Below, one piece after another: positions 21,401-31,039 of a stretch of 64,000 nucleotides of DNA. The position numbers and the translations under genes were made by a program. The DNA comes from Allacma fusca. Its lineage: Eukaryota; Arthropoda; Collembola; Symphypleona; Sminthuridae. The notes below the pieces were generated by a model, which was not told where the DNA came from, searched no databases, and saw nothing but the letters and a program-made list of their open reading frames with translations. The stretch's first letter is position 1. Each line of letters starts with the position of its first letter. The stretch lies in NCBI GenBank assembly GCA_947179485.1, contig OX359245.1:34273067-34337066 (forward strand). Reading direction: 5' to 3'.

Positions 21401-23233
21401 AAATATCCCGATAAGATTCCTAAACGAGTTACCATTGCATGTGACCAAGCCCGTGCCAATACAAATCTCACTCGAAAATTAGTGAAGGATATATATAATT
21501 CCAGGCACCCTCCCGTAGAATATCAACCGAAACAATTGGTATTAATAGCTGAGTTTAAACGTAAGGCCGGTTTCGTTGACAAATTTATGCCCGCGTTTAA
21601 AGGACCATTCGAAGTAGTAGAAAAGTTGAATCCAGTCACATACCTCTTACACGATCTCCGACCTGATTTCCCCAGACAAAAGTATCGTAAAGCCCATGTA
21701 CAGCATATGAAACCCTTCGTTCCCTCCGACGAATTCGACGACTCCTCGATTTCTTCCTCGGGATCCCAGAAAAATACCCCCAACGCTCCCCAAGATTTTC
21801 CTCCCCATTTACCAACACAAACCCCTGATTATTCAGAGGCTATGACCCGACTTTTTCAATCCCCCGACTTTCAAAAAAACGAATGTCCCGAATTTACTAC
21901 TCCGAGACGGAGTGTCCGCATACCTAAACGAAGAATAAATATCGTTTCGTTTTCTGATTTAGATATGGATGCTGAACTCACTCTCTTGGAGGAGATGGCG
22001 GACCAAAATATAGATCCGGTTTCCTCTATTCTTACCCCGGAGGAGGAGGAGATCGTTCGTGGCTTCAGTCTCAGTCGCCTGGGTTCTCCAGCTCGAGCTG
22101 AAGAAGCGGAGTCCTTAGACCATGCAAGCTCAAAAGAAATACCACAAGTGCCATCCCCCAATGCCCACCAACCATCTGCAATCCCAATTGTTGTTTCCCC
22201 AGAAAAGGTCCCTGCTATCACCCGCAAAATCGAAACCATGACCCTAGACTCCCCACCCAAGCCTCTGCCCTTAATGGATATTACCATTAACAACCCCCTC
22301 CCCAAGAGACGAGTTACGTTTTCCCCCAATCCCACCATCCATATTATTCACCCCATTGAACCAGAGGAGATCGAAATCCTTCCCGAGAAAAACCCTGCTG
22401 AAATCCCTACTATGGTAACCACCCCGGATCCCAAACCATCTTCTGAAGATCAGGTTAAGTCAGTTACCCCGAATACCGAAATGACCACTGAAGAACCCGT
22501 CGACCCATCCATCCCGATCCCCGATTTTACCCACGAAGTTCTGGTCACGACAACCGAAAACTCCGAAATCACTCCCAACGAACCCTCTGTCCCACATTTC
22601 ACAGACCCAAAAACTATTCCCCTCATTCCCGACTTCGTCACTCTAATTCCCGAAGCTAATCCGATCTTTCCCGATCTGGATTCCCTTATCCCTGAAATTA
22701 CTCCCGAAGTTTCTACCGAAATTCCCCATACATCCACTGATACTCCCATGATGGTAGCTATTTTGACCCCTGCTGAAACCCTACCTCATATTGTTTCATT
22801 GATTCCGGAGATAACCACAAATCCCTTCGCTGTCGTCCGTCCCCAAGAAACTCCAACCGTTCAAGTTCCAACCACAACCCCGAGTTACTTTCCGTTCGAT
22901 CCCTCCACCAGCCCACAGATTGTTCCACTTATGTCGATAATTTTCGACCGACCACCTACCCCACCCCGAAGAAGGCGTCCCATCGAATCCCTTATGTCTA
23001 TAAACATAGACACTCCTTCTCCAAATACCCACCATCATGAATTACACCCTGATTTTGTACCCCATCACCTCCGATTTCACCCTTACCACCCCCGTCCTGT
23101 TCCAACGCTACCAGGTTCCCAACTGAACCGAGACTTCCGAGTCCGTCGCCCCCCGCGAGATCTCCCGCCACCAGGCCCTCCACGAGACCCTTCGACTGGT
23201 CGGGACGACCAGACCCCAGAGGGGGGCATGTAG
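18458..23233 (+). CDS. pol: Gypsy Pol with long proline-rich tail
   Basis: Open from 18458 and -1 to the protease frame, so it is probably reached by a second frameshift in the 18458-18608 overlap. Residues are numbered from TTG 18605. RT about 185-400 with D272 and FIDD (334-337); RNase H about 475-595 with D483, E522 and D549; integrase zinc site H698, H703, C733 and C736; catalytic D766, D826 and E862 with 35 residues between the last two; GPF-type module about 975-1035. Residues about 1044-1542 form an extra Ser/Thr/Pro/Glu-rich tail ending in Pro/Arg-rich sequence, with no membrane segment. Catalytic residues all look intact. Confidence 0.9.
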   Translation: MPTSYPNPSTRNPSSLQEYETVLKFPEFYHKYRNPNPSHLQNYFKRSPPLNTVPISYVRTKYPTEIPPCTTLVVPVYSSNLSSATAVFYPFKRIQYGKNIVIPKCILSFEYDLSYITISNPSEWYVFLPSKTLLGRLDLQAEICGELNADHLELPVSSLQFDPENTPFPPQEIPIDPDINTLAFAEHLSPDQVSKLKQLLSFYRQAFAFNDDEFGCTTLLEHDFELIDNTPVKSRPYRVSPLERAEFDRQVKKLIEQGVVEESDSPWSSPALLVKKSDGTYRMCVDFRKLNEKTKKSVFILDRSDTIFEALSGFQFISKLDFVSAFHQIKNSKRVKEYSSSVTPNGQFTFNRMPFGQSSAPQTFQRLMDKMLGSLKWQIAVCFIDDVAIYSKSFDQHLVDLGRVLEKVIDGGLTLKPSKCEFAMKRVKYLGHYISCDGMEVDTEKVKAIENFPVPKSIKTAKSFHCICSYYRQFVLNFSKISAPIRALFKKNCKFVWSEDCQKSFEELKRKLVEAPILTHFIDECPTILATDACQDGIAGILSQIQDGKEKVVAYYSRSLNEHEKKYHVSELEGLAVVESVKHFRPFLYGRQFEIQTDHNSLTYLMTCKDLKGRLSRWSMALMEYQFNIKYKKGILNSNVDTLSRNPVNPAPISETDYPELSTSLNNFLPDPDHLEELITNQRTDPFISPIITHKLRLDDAKLDKYPEFTLQNELLYRAESNVGDRLWKLCIPTNARKKLIKLVHTHPTGGHFGVSKTLHTIQSRYYWPHLKKDVQKFIAACNICQRHNRRNTPTSGPMIPFPSPQNPFETVAIDFAGPFPESPGGNTSFLISVDHLTRYAEVYPISAQNSTEAIKGILQTIIYRHGIPNLIITDPGSPFTSKAFQKFCEDFQINHHLTPPQAHHVNGLVERHIGTVKRVISKFLSNKHDQWETWLFSSIFAHNATLHSISKFSPYYLLYGRDPILPCDKVFPTIDWRGDDKYPDKIPKRVTIACDQARANTNLTRKLVKDIYNSRHPPVEYQPKQLVLIAEFKRKAGFVDKFMPAFKGPFEVVEKLNPVTYLLHDLRPDFPRQKYRKAHVQHMKPFVPSDEFDDSSISSSGSQKNTPNAPQDFPPHLPTQTPDYSEAMTRLFQSPDFQKNECPEFTTPRRSVRIPKRRINIVSFSDLDMDAELTLLEEMADQNIDPVSSILTPEEEEIVRGFSLSRLGSPARAEEAESLDHASSKEIPQVPSPNAHQPSAIPIVVSPEKVPAITRKIETMTLDSPPKPLPLMDITINNPLPKRRVTFSPNPTIHIIHPIEPEEIEILPEKNPAEIPTMVTTPDPKPSSEDQVKSVTPNTEMTTEEPVDPSIPIPDFTHEVLVTTTENSEITPNEPSVPHFTDPKTIPLIPDFVTLIPEANPIFPDLDSLIPEITPEVSTEIPHTSTDTPMMVAILTPAETLPHIVSLIPEITTNPFAVVRPQETPTVQVPTTTPSYFPFDPSTSPQIVPLMSIIFDRPPTPPRRRRPIESLMSINIDTPSPNTHHHELHPDFVPHHLRFHPYHPRPVPTLPGSQLNRDFRVRRPPRDLPPPGPPRDPSTGRDDQTPEGGM
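23218..23228 (+). promoter_or_regulatory. Gypsy polypurine tract
   Basis: AGAGGGGGGCA directly before the 3' LTR; primes plus-strand DNA in this family. It also encodes the last residues of Pol. Confidence 0.8.
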
Positions 23234-23697
23234 GAACCCAATCCCAATATAGTTACGCCGCGCTCACTCTGGTGAGGCGCGACGTGACCATTTCCCCTTC
23301 CAATTTCCATCCCCGTCGACCCACGTCATCCCCAACTCCTTCCCAACCTGACCCAATGTTATGTAAGGAAGAGCCATGCTCTTCCTTACCAACTCACACC
23401 ATCTCTACCATTCGCGTTTTTTTTGTTCCCGAGACCAGACCCTCTCTCCCCGCGCTCCACTCTCTTGAACGGATTTCCGGAGTGGAATTAGTTTTTTTAA
23501 CGAGGTTTGAATCCTCAGCTTCCTTTTTTTGTTGGCCTTAAGGTCCCCATATTTGTATTCTTGTATTTGTTATTATTATTCTTATTATTATAATAAAAGA
23601 GCGCTTGTGGCTCACTATTAAAACCACAACTCGGCCGTTGATTCCTGTGGCTCACATGCAATCTCTCCGTCACCTCCCGCATCTCTCACATCCGTAA
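23229..23697 (+). repeat. Gypsy 3' LTR
   Basis: 469 bases, identical to the 5' LTR except for one fewer T in a T run. The pol stop codon (23231-23233) falls in its first five bases. Confidence 0.93.
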
Positions 23698-23701
23698 ATA
23701 C

Positions 23702-25023
23702 GTAGATATGATTTGATGGATACATATAAAATATCCAACTGCAACTAGTTAAAACGTTGACCAAGTTTGTACTAAAATATGTACAGCGAACTTCCTTTTT
23801 AGTGGTTCCTTTGGGATGACAAAATGCCTGCCAATATACGAGGACGCCATTATATCCTACAACTATATAATGTAAATGTAATAGGGAATATTTAAACATG
23901 CCAATATAAAGGGAATGATGTCTAAGCGGAAACCGCTGGATAGGAAATTCCCTGTAAGCAATTTAATCTTAAAAAACACACCCCTGCGATAATAAAATAA
24001 AATAATGAAATCAATGGAATTTCACTCAATTCTCTAAATATCTCTCCTTATAGGTTTTTTATTACGTGTAAACAAATTCCTCTGATTTCTACTTTTCCGA
24101 TTTTTTGGTGTCTAAAATTTGCCTAACATGCACTAAAATTTAACTCAGCTAGGACAAAATGAAGCGACAAATGCCATTGTAAAAAGGTCCAAAGATGCTT
24201 GAATGAATTAAACGGTCTTCTTCGACATAAATGGGGTTCTGACGGGGATCAGATGTTTGTGGGAAGATTTTTCACAGGTAATAAATATTTTTTGCAAGGA
24301 AAAGCAACTGAAGTAACCTCTCTGAGTAACATTACTCAGATCTATTGCTAAGAAATCCTGACAAAGTTATCTTTCTCCAATACGAAACAACTAACATTGA
24401 AGTAAAAACAACAAAAACATCAGCTAAAACCCGAATATCATTTCCGTTCTTTCATAATTACGAAATCGAATGACCTTCAAACCATGGAATTTGTAAAGTG
24501 TAAGGAATCGTAAGGAATCGTAGTGTAAGAAAGTCGGCAAAGTTCCTGCACCCAGAAATTGAAATTTTGGTATTTATATTATTTATTTATTTTAATATAA
24601 TTGTAAGTAGTCACCATCGACCGAACCACGAACTTCCTGGCGTTCCTGGCCATGAGACGTTTCGGGTGTTTTGGGTACGGAAAGGTGAAATTAGCAACAG
24701 AGATGGCGCTTGTATTTCAGCTATCATAATCCGGCTCGGATATTTATGACAAGAGATTTCTGTCAGAAAATAGATACCTCAATAAATATATTATATTCGT
24801 TGTCAGTACGAAACCCTTTAACAACACACATTTCTTTGCAACAATTGATTACAAAAACTGCCAGATTCAAAAGTTTCACTTTCCCCCAACTGCAAAGGCG
24901 GTTTGCGTATAAATTCGTGCAGCGGAAGGACTTTTAAATTATATTAGAATGGATTCCATGCAAACAATTTAAATTTGAAAAATAATTGAGCATAAGTATA
25001 TTATAAGTAGCATTTCAGACTTC
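23702..25023 (+). other. Upstream flank of Gr-like gene, unit A
   Basis: About 1.3 kb without a convincing gene, continuous with 14828-15112 before the gypsy insertion. It contains a short tandem repeat TAAGGAATCG (two units near 24501, three in unit B near 34923) and a GAGTAACATTACTC inverted repeat. It probably includes the ancestral promoter, but no element can be assigned. Equivalent regions are 33839-35452 (B) and 55030-56640 (C). Confidence 0.5.
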
Positions 25024-26976
25024 CCTGAGCTTTCGATATCAAAATTTCGAGTTGTAACATTTCGGTTGTACATATTAATGTCCGTCATTCACGTCACAGC
25101 CTTAGGATACCATTTATTTCTACTTGTTTTAAGTTCAAATAAACTGAAAAACCACGAGATATTTTACTTGTCATATATTTCCGTAAGTGCATGCTTCTGC
25201 GCGACTCTGGGGCTACATTTGACGTATATTTACCAGGTTGTTCCAACATTTTACAGACAAGTGATTGATTTCACCCAGCGATTTCATTGTAAGTAAATTT
25301 AAGGACTACGTGTAATTTTTTGTTGGGTTAGTTGGCTCCAGCTATTTTTTGTATATTCGATATATTGGAATATTCGGTCAATAAGTTTTGAAGCATTAAC
25401 CCTTAAAAACATTCACATTTTGTAATTTATGGTTTTTAAAACTTGAAGCCCAACCTGCTAGTTTGACCAAAGAAAAGACATCATTCAATTTTGTGGAAAA
25501 GCTTTATTATTTTCGACTAATTGTACGAAATATTGATTATGCTCTAATAATCTCTATATTTCTCTTGAATAAATTAATCAGATCTGTCTTTATTCTGAAA
25601 GTCACAGGTTCTTAAATAACATTAACTAGTCCAAGTTTACATTTGAAATATCATTTGTATCTAAATAACAAGAGGAAGTTTCATCAGTCATTTGTGTGTT
25701 ACAAATTTTATAGACCTTAAAACTATAGACTTTGAGCTGGTCTTGAGTCTTGAGTCAGTCCCGAGTTTTATTGCTGTCATGAAACTAGCTATGTGCTGTG
25801 TCAGCGAAGTCCAATGGGTTGCCTCGGTCAAGTTTCCTCTCTCTCTCTTGAAACTCTTGCTGCAAGTGTGTTAACGCTGAATAGACACATTTAGTTCCTC
25901 TTTTTACTTCTTGACATTCATACATGAATACTTTATACATTTGCTCATGATAAATTTCTTACAATTAGTCATTTCCTTAATTCCTAAATGATTTCCTAAA
26001 TAATTTCAACACTTATTATCGATTATCTTAACTTCCCCCGAGAGATATTGCATACGTGTTCACAAAAACGAAGTGATGTGATTACAGGCATGTTATATTT
26101 TATATATTTCAGCTTTGTACGAATCAGAAAAGGTGGAACGGATTTTAAAAAATATGAACAGTATTTTATTTCCTGTTTTTACCTTGCGATCCCAACGTTA
26201 GCGTCAGCTCCTTGTATGTCTTTCATATCTTATTTACCTCCAAACCTGTTTCTGGTGGAAAAACCAATCCAGGACGTGGTTCAAATTTTAAAGGTTTGCA
26301 CTTCAATTCTCCTGAATTTCATGGTAGTCATAACTGCTTACTTATTTATGATGATGCTTGCATTTGGAGTAGCCCTTCCGTCGTTCATGTTTACAAATGG
26401 AGTACTGAACGTTATTGGGTATGTCACTTCACCCTTACTGCGCTAACCCATACAAAACGAATGTGGGGCATATATTTACCACATCTAGATTTAATTTTAT
26501 CATTAAAGAGGATCTTAGTCATATTTTTATTTTGTAGGGCCAGTGAAAACTTCAATTTGAAAGAATTTCATGCGGTTCACATGGCATTGCAAGTATTATT
26601 TACTCGAATCAACGGATTGTTTTCCAGAATCACTTTTCCTTGTCAAGTTTCCCTTATTGTGGTTTCTATAATCTCGTTATTTGGTTTTACTAAATTCGGT
26701 ACTATTCCAGCTAAAATTGTAATGTTTCTATTCGCATGGTCGAATCTAAACTCAGTGATCATTTTCAATGGATTGGCCGGAGGTATAAATGAGAAATCCC
26801 ATCAGGCCATCATATATTGGAGGATTAGAAATAAAAGCCAGTTGTGGAAACGGAGACTAGCAGCACTACAACCACTAAGACTGCGGTGTGGTTCTGCGTT
26901 TTACTACGACAAACTGGTGGCGGTGACCGTTTTGAGAGTCATTATGGAGAACTATATTGATTTGCTGCTTACGTGA
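25024..26976 (+). pseudogene. Gr-like 7-TM chemoreceptor pseudogene, unit A
   Basis: Three exons recognisable by comparison with unit B: 25024-25288, 26113-26418 and 26538-26976, with GTAAGT/CAG and GTATGT/TAG junctions. It lacks the N-terminal part through a deletion of about 612 bases ending at 25023 (relative to unit B). One A is missing in an A run early in exon 2, giving a frameshift. Exon 3 is intact and encodes the last transmembrane segments and the C-terminus. Intron 1 holds a copia solo LTR. Assignment to the insect Gr/Or superfamily rests on length, topology and exon pattern, not on a diagnostic motif. Confidence 0.7.
25522..26011 (-). mobile_element. Copia solo LTR in Gr intron 1, unit A
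   Basis: 490 bases matching the left LTR of the unit C copia element (57139-57626) in the same orientation and with the same left flank (TTTTCGACTAAT). Flanks CTAAT and CTTAT are a near-match 5-base duplication. Removing the LTR and one 5-mer gives exactly the length of the unit B intron at this point (near 36556). It is what remains after recombination between the two LTRs of a full element. Confidence 0.85.
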
Positions 26977-27536
26977 TGCTTGCAACTTTGTTCTTAGAGA
27001 ATTGTAATTTTACGGATAGGTAAAAATTGCAGTATTTGTTAATTGGCATTTTAAATACCGTTCAACTATGTGTTCAGTTTAATACAAATATTAAAAATAT
27101 TAACTATAATATGTGATTTTTCCGGGGGTTCTCACGTTTAAACAAATTTACAAAGTTTACATAATTAATAGGGGTATTAGTTTCTCATGCCTTAGAGTGA
27201 ATGTGGATATAAAGTTAAATTACGACCAGTGTTTGAGTAGTGCATACGAGACACGATAGCTTTTATGTGTCTGTTTATCTATAAGCATAAAATGCTTTGT
27301 ATATATCAACAATAAAATACTAGTTAATATGTATTCTTCGCCAAATTAACTCTCATTCCTTGCTTAAACTACATATCTAGCAATTGCAACCATAAAAATT
27401 GTCTCGATAATTTATTATTCCGGGATACTCATTGTATTGGAATCACGACATTTCAAATAACTGCAGCTGTGACATAAATGCTTCCTAAACATGCATCAAC
27501 TAGTTACGTAGTCATTCTATCACAATTTGTAAATAT
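26977..27536 (+). other. 3' flank of Gr-like gene, unit A
   Basis: Non-coding; AATAAAATAC near 27309 may serve as polyadenylation signal. Equivalent regions follow the gene in B (37516-38075) and the partial copy (29943-30497). Confidence 0.5.
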
Positions 27537-27544
27537 GTTAAATG

Positions 27545-27910
27545 CATGGGTCGGATTTTTGTAAATCTCCCTGGAAGATCATTTCAGAATTTCCGTGCTC
27601 ACTATTATCTCCCTGCTGGTAGGTCCTCAACGATTTCAAAAATCCCTGCTGAAAAAAAGGTCAACGATTTTCGGAACACCTGTTGGCAAAAAAATCCCTT
27701 ACAAGACGTGAAATCCCGTCTAAATTAGGCAAATCAAGCCAAAAATCTCTGTTTGCTTAACAAATTCCCCGTAAACACGTCAACAAATTTGAAAATCCCT
27801 AAAAAAACGTCAACGATTTTAAAAATCCCTTCCTTTTGAGATTTTCCCTGCCAGAAATATGGTTTCCCTGGGAAGAATCTTCCCGTCTTCCTTCAAAAAT
27901 CCGACCCCTG
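27545..27910. mobile_element. hAT-like MITE type 3 (GGTCGG ends), unit A
   Basis: 366 bases with ends CATGGGTCGGATTTTTG and CAAAAATCCGACCCCTG, flanked by degenerate 8-base repeats GTTAAATG (27537-27544) and GTAGAATG (27911-27918). The interior repeats AAAATCCCT and CAACGATTT motifs. The partial copy at 30498-30505 has GTAGAATG once with no insert, a clean empty site. Confidence 0.88.
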
Positions 27911-28199
27911 GTAGAATGTACAAGGATTTTAAATTTTCCTGTGAAATTAATCGTAAATTCCATTGACTTGATTTTCAATGCAAACTTAACAAATGACTAG
28001 TTCTAAAACGTTGCAGTGATTCTGCATTTGTACGCCAACGACAGCAAATTCGATTGGAAAATACTGAATGATGTTATATAAATATAATATTATAAGATTC
28101 ACTATAGACATTCACGAATTCCTACTAAAGTGTATTGCATTACACTGTCTATTTCAATAAAGCAAGATATGTAATTTGCAGATTTAAACTTGCTGTTAT

Positions 28200-28976
28200 T
28201 AGAGTATTTCGATTCAAAATGGGCTTCAGTATTTGCCCGCGCAGCTGAAAATGCCCAAAATACCTGCCCGCATGCCCAAATTGGGCAAGCAGGCAGCTTT
28301 TGAATTGCCCTTCATGAAGCTGAATTTTATACTCAGTTTATTCTACATCACTATTGTCTGCAGTTTGCAACGATCAGCCAAAAATTGCTCGGGCAAAAAC
28401 CAATGTACATCCCCCATACAGGTCCCCCAAACGTTGTTTGCAGTTTTATGATGTATAAAACAATTACTGTATGGGTTCAAATTTTAACCGAAAAGACACT
28501 TCTGATAGCAGTGATATAATTACGCAGATGTATGGGGGTATGTTCCCAGGTGGTGGAAGTTCATTTTACATCATCTGCAGTTTGAAAAAATGGTTCCTGG
28601 AATAATTTAATTTATAGCCGTATCGTGTACAGGTGTTTCACAATTTGTAATGTTCAATATGACCTATGGTATCCAAACGTAGTTCATCACCGGTTGAATA
28701 CACTTCGTCAACATAATGGCATAAATCTAATAAAATTTTAAAGTTAATTTCGAACGCTTTCAATCCAAACTCACAAAGAAATCTTCAAATCCATTGTCAA
28801 TTTGTATAGATTGTGCAATTTTATTCCACGATTCTGCCCAAAATGCCCAATTTGTCCTCGATGAAAATGCCCAAAACGCCCTTGCCAAAATGCCCTATTA
28901 TGCAATGAAAATGCCCTGGCGTTTTGGACGGGCAAGTGGCCCAAAATGCGAGGCATTTTCAAATCGACATTCCCTA
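28200..28976. mobile_element. hAT-like MITE type 4 (AAATGCCC-rich), unit A
   Basis: 777 bases. The right end reads, in reverse complement, TAGGGAATGTCGATTTGAAA; the left end is TAGAGTATTTCGATTC. The flanks are GCTGTTAT (28192-28199) and GCTGTCAT (28977-28984), an 8-base duplication with one mismatch. AAAATGCCC/GGGCA motifs cluster within about 100 bases of both ends. No transposase. Confidence 0.8.
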
Positions 28977-28984
28977 GCTGTCAT

Positions 28985-29411
28985 TATAATAATTTTCCCC
29001 ATTAAATAATATTCGCTGCAAAAATAGCTGTAGAAATGTTAATTGTTATATAATCAAATAAATTCGAATCAATATTTCGTAACATGTTTATATTCCAACG
29101 ATTTCAAGTGGAAACTAGTTTATGGTAGAACAAATAAATTTTACATAATTTTTGGTACAAGTTTAGGATATTTTTATATTGTTACTGCAATTGATCAATT
29201 CTACCTCAGCCAATTTTCTGCCCCTCAGCCATTTCTATTCGTACCAGAACATTGGATTATCTGATACCCTGTTGCTTGTGGAAAATATTTGTACACAAGT
29301 ACAAAAAAATGTCGTACTTCAATACATGTAATCGAAAAACTTAAAATAAAAAACAAAGTACTACCAAAAATAAATGTTAAGAAATGATGGGACTTATAAA
29401 AGAAATAAGTA
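28985..29411. other. Distal 3' flank, unit A
   Basis: Non-coding unit sequence, equivalent to 39511-39952 in B. At about 29409 it breaks off and jumps into Gr intron 2 sequence, the start of the partial second copy. Confidence 0.6.
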
Positions 29412-29942
29412 ACCCATACAAAACGAATGTGGGGCATATATTTACCACATCTAGATTTAATTTTATCATTAAAAAGGATCTTAATCATATTTTTATTTTG
29501 TAGGGCCAGTGAACATTTGAATGTGAAAGAATTTCATGCGGTTCACATGGCATTGCAAGTATTATTTACTCGAATGAACGAAATCTTTTCCAGAATCACG
29601 TTTCCTTGTCAAGCTTCCCTTATTGTGGTTTCTATAATCTCGTTATTTGGTTTTACTAAATTCGGTACTATTCCAGCTAAAATTGTAATGTTTCTATTCG
29701 CATGGTCGAATCTAAACTCAGTGATCATTTTCAATGGATTGGCCGGATGTATAAATGAGAAATCCCAGCAGGCCATCATATATTGGAGGATTAGAAATAA
29801 AAGCCAGTTGTGGAAAAGGAGACTAGCAGCACTACAACCACTAAGACTGCGGTGTGGTTCTGCGTTTTACTACGACAAACTGGTGGCGGTGACCGTTTTG
29901 AGAGTCATTATGGAGAACTATATTGATTTGCTGCTTACGTGA
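29412..29942 (+). pseudogene. Gr-like gene fragment (intron 2 end plus exon 3)
   Basis: Duplicate of 26447-26976. It starts inside intron 2, retains the TTTTGTAG acceptor and the complete exon 3 (29504-29942, stop TGA), and has no exons 1 or 2. The exon 3 protein is nearly that of the unit A gene (for example AKIVMFLFAWSNLN rather than the unit B form), so it derives from an A-like copy. Without a start it should not produce a receptor unless spliced from elsewhere. Confidence 0.85.
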
Positions 29943-31039
29943 TGCTTGCAACTTCGTTCTTAGAGAATTTTAATTTTACGGATAGGTAAAAATTACAGTA
30001 TTTGTTATTTGTCATTGGAAATTCCATTCAACTATGTGTTAAGCTTAATACCAATATTAAAAATAATACCTGTATAATGCGATTTTTCACATTTAAACAA
30101 ATTTACAATGTTTAAATAATAAATAGGGATTGTAGTTTCACATGCCTTAGAGTTAATTTGAATGTAAAGTTGAATTACGACCAGTGTTTGAGTAGTACGT
30201 AAGGAACATCATAGCTTTTATGTGCGTGTTTATCTATAAGCATAAAATGCTTTGTATATATCAACAATAAAATACTAGTTAATATGTATTCTTCGCCAAA
30301 TTAACTCTCTTTCCTTGCTTAAACTACATATCTAGCAATTTATTGCAACCATAAAAATTGTCTCGATAATTTATTATTCCGGGATACTCATTGTATTGGA
30401 ATCACGACATTTCAAATAACTGCAGCTGTGACATAAATGCTTCCTAAACATGCATCAACTAGTTACGTAGTCATTCTATCACAATTCTTACATATATGTA
30501 GAATGTACAAGGATTTTAAGTTTTCCTGTGAAAGTCTTCGTAAATTCTGTGGACTTGATTTTCTATGTTAACTTAACAAACGACTAGTTCTAAAACGTCG
30601 CAGTAATTCTGGTTTCGAATTTGTACACCAACGACAGCAAATTCGATTGGAAAATAATGAATGATGTTATATAAATATAATATAATGAGATTCACTATAG
30701 ACATTCACGAATTCCCTCTAAAGTTTATTGCATTACACTGTCTATTTCAAGAAAGCAAGATATGTAATTTGAAGATTTAAACTTGCTGTAATTAGGGTAT
30801 GTCAATTGAAAATGCCCTGGAGTATTTGCCCGCCCAACTGAAAATGCCCAAAATGACTGCCCACATGCCCAAATTGGGGCGCCTGTTGCTTGTTGAAAAT
30901 ATTTGTAAAAAAGTACAAAAAAATGTCGTACTTCAATATATGTAATCATAAAATTTAAAATGCATTGAAAGTACTCTCAAAAATATATGTTAAGAAATGA
31001 TGGAACTTATAAAAGAAATAAGTTCACAATTACATTTAA
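29943..31039. other. 3' flank of partial Gr copy
   Basis: Non-coding. It has the empty type 3 MITE site (30498-30505) and the truncated type 4 MITE (30793-30878), and ends at the junction with the R repeat of unit B. Confidence 0.6.
30793..30878. mobile_element. hAT-like MITE type 4, truncated
   Basis: The first about 86 bases of the element (TAGGGTATGTC start, after GCTGTAAT) are present. The sequence then jumps to the unit's 3' flank (GCCTGTTGCTTG), deleting about 985 bases relative to 28286-29268. It preserves the best left terminus (TAGGG) of the family. Confidence 0.75.

Larger units (their letters stand above)
15117..23697 (+). mobile_element. Ty3/gypsy LTR retrotransposon
   Basis: An 8581-base plus-strand element. 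LTRs of 470 and 469 bases differ by one base in a T run. It is flanked by a 4-base direct repeat ATAC (15113-15116 and 23698-23701). Units B and C have the uninterrupted target (near 34127 and 55318), so this is a recent insertion into unit A only. The interior has gag, protease and pol in three different frames, each -1 to the previous one, with a polypurine tract before the 3' LTR. No env is seen. Confidence 0.95.
1..31039. repeat. Tandem unit A (5' end cut by window)
   Basis: First of three copies of a tandem unit. Order: R repeat, LINE 3' fragment, BEL/Pao, second R repeat, full LINE, two hAT-like MITEs, gypsy element, upstream flank, Gr-like pseudogene, 3' flank with two MITEs, then a partial second Gr copy (29412-29942) with its own 3' flank. 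It matches unit C at a constant offset of 40199 from position 1 to about 13,300. Position 1 corresponds to 40200, about 250 bases inside the R repeat. The gypsy element and the exon-3 duplicate are peculiar to this unit within the window. Confidence 0.85.

Noticed and set aside
21871..22338. 155-codon minus-strand ORF in the gypsy tail region
   Set aside because: Shadow of the Pro-rich Pol tail; biased composition makes stops rare on the other strand.
24501..24530. Short TAAGGAATCG tandem repeat as a CRISPR-like or regulatory array
   Set aside because: Only two or three perfect 10-base units with no spacers; ordinary microsatellite variation between units.
26048..26446. 132-codon ORF taken as an intact receptor exon in unit A
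   Set aside because: It merges intron sequence with exon 2 in a shifted frame. Comparison with unit B shows a one-base loss in an A run.
28771..29009. Opposed 63- and 71-codon ORFs in the type 4 MITE
   Set aside because: Produced by the AAATGCCC repeats; no transposase similarity and identical in both units only through duplication.
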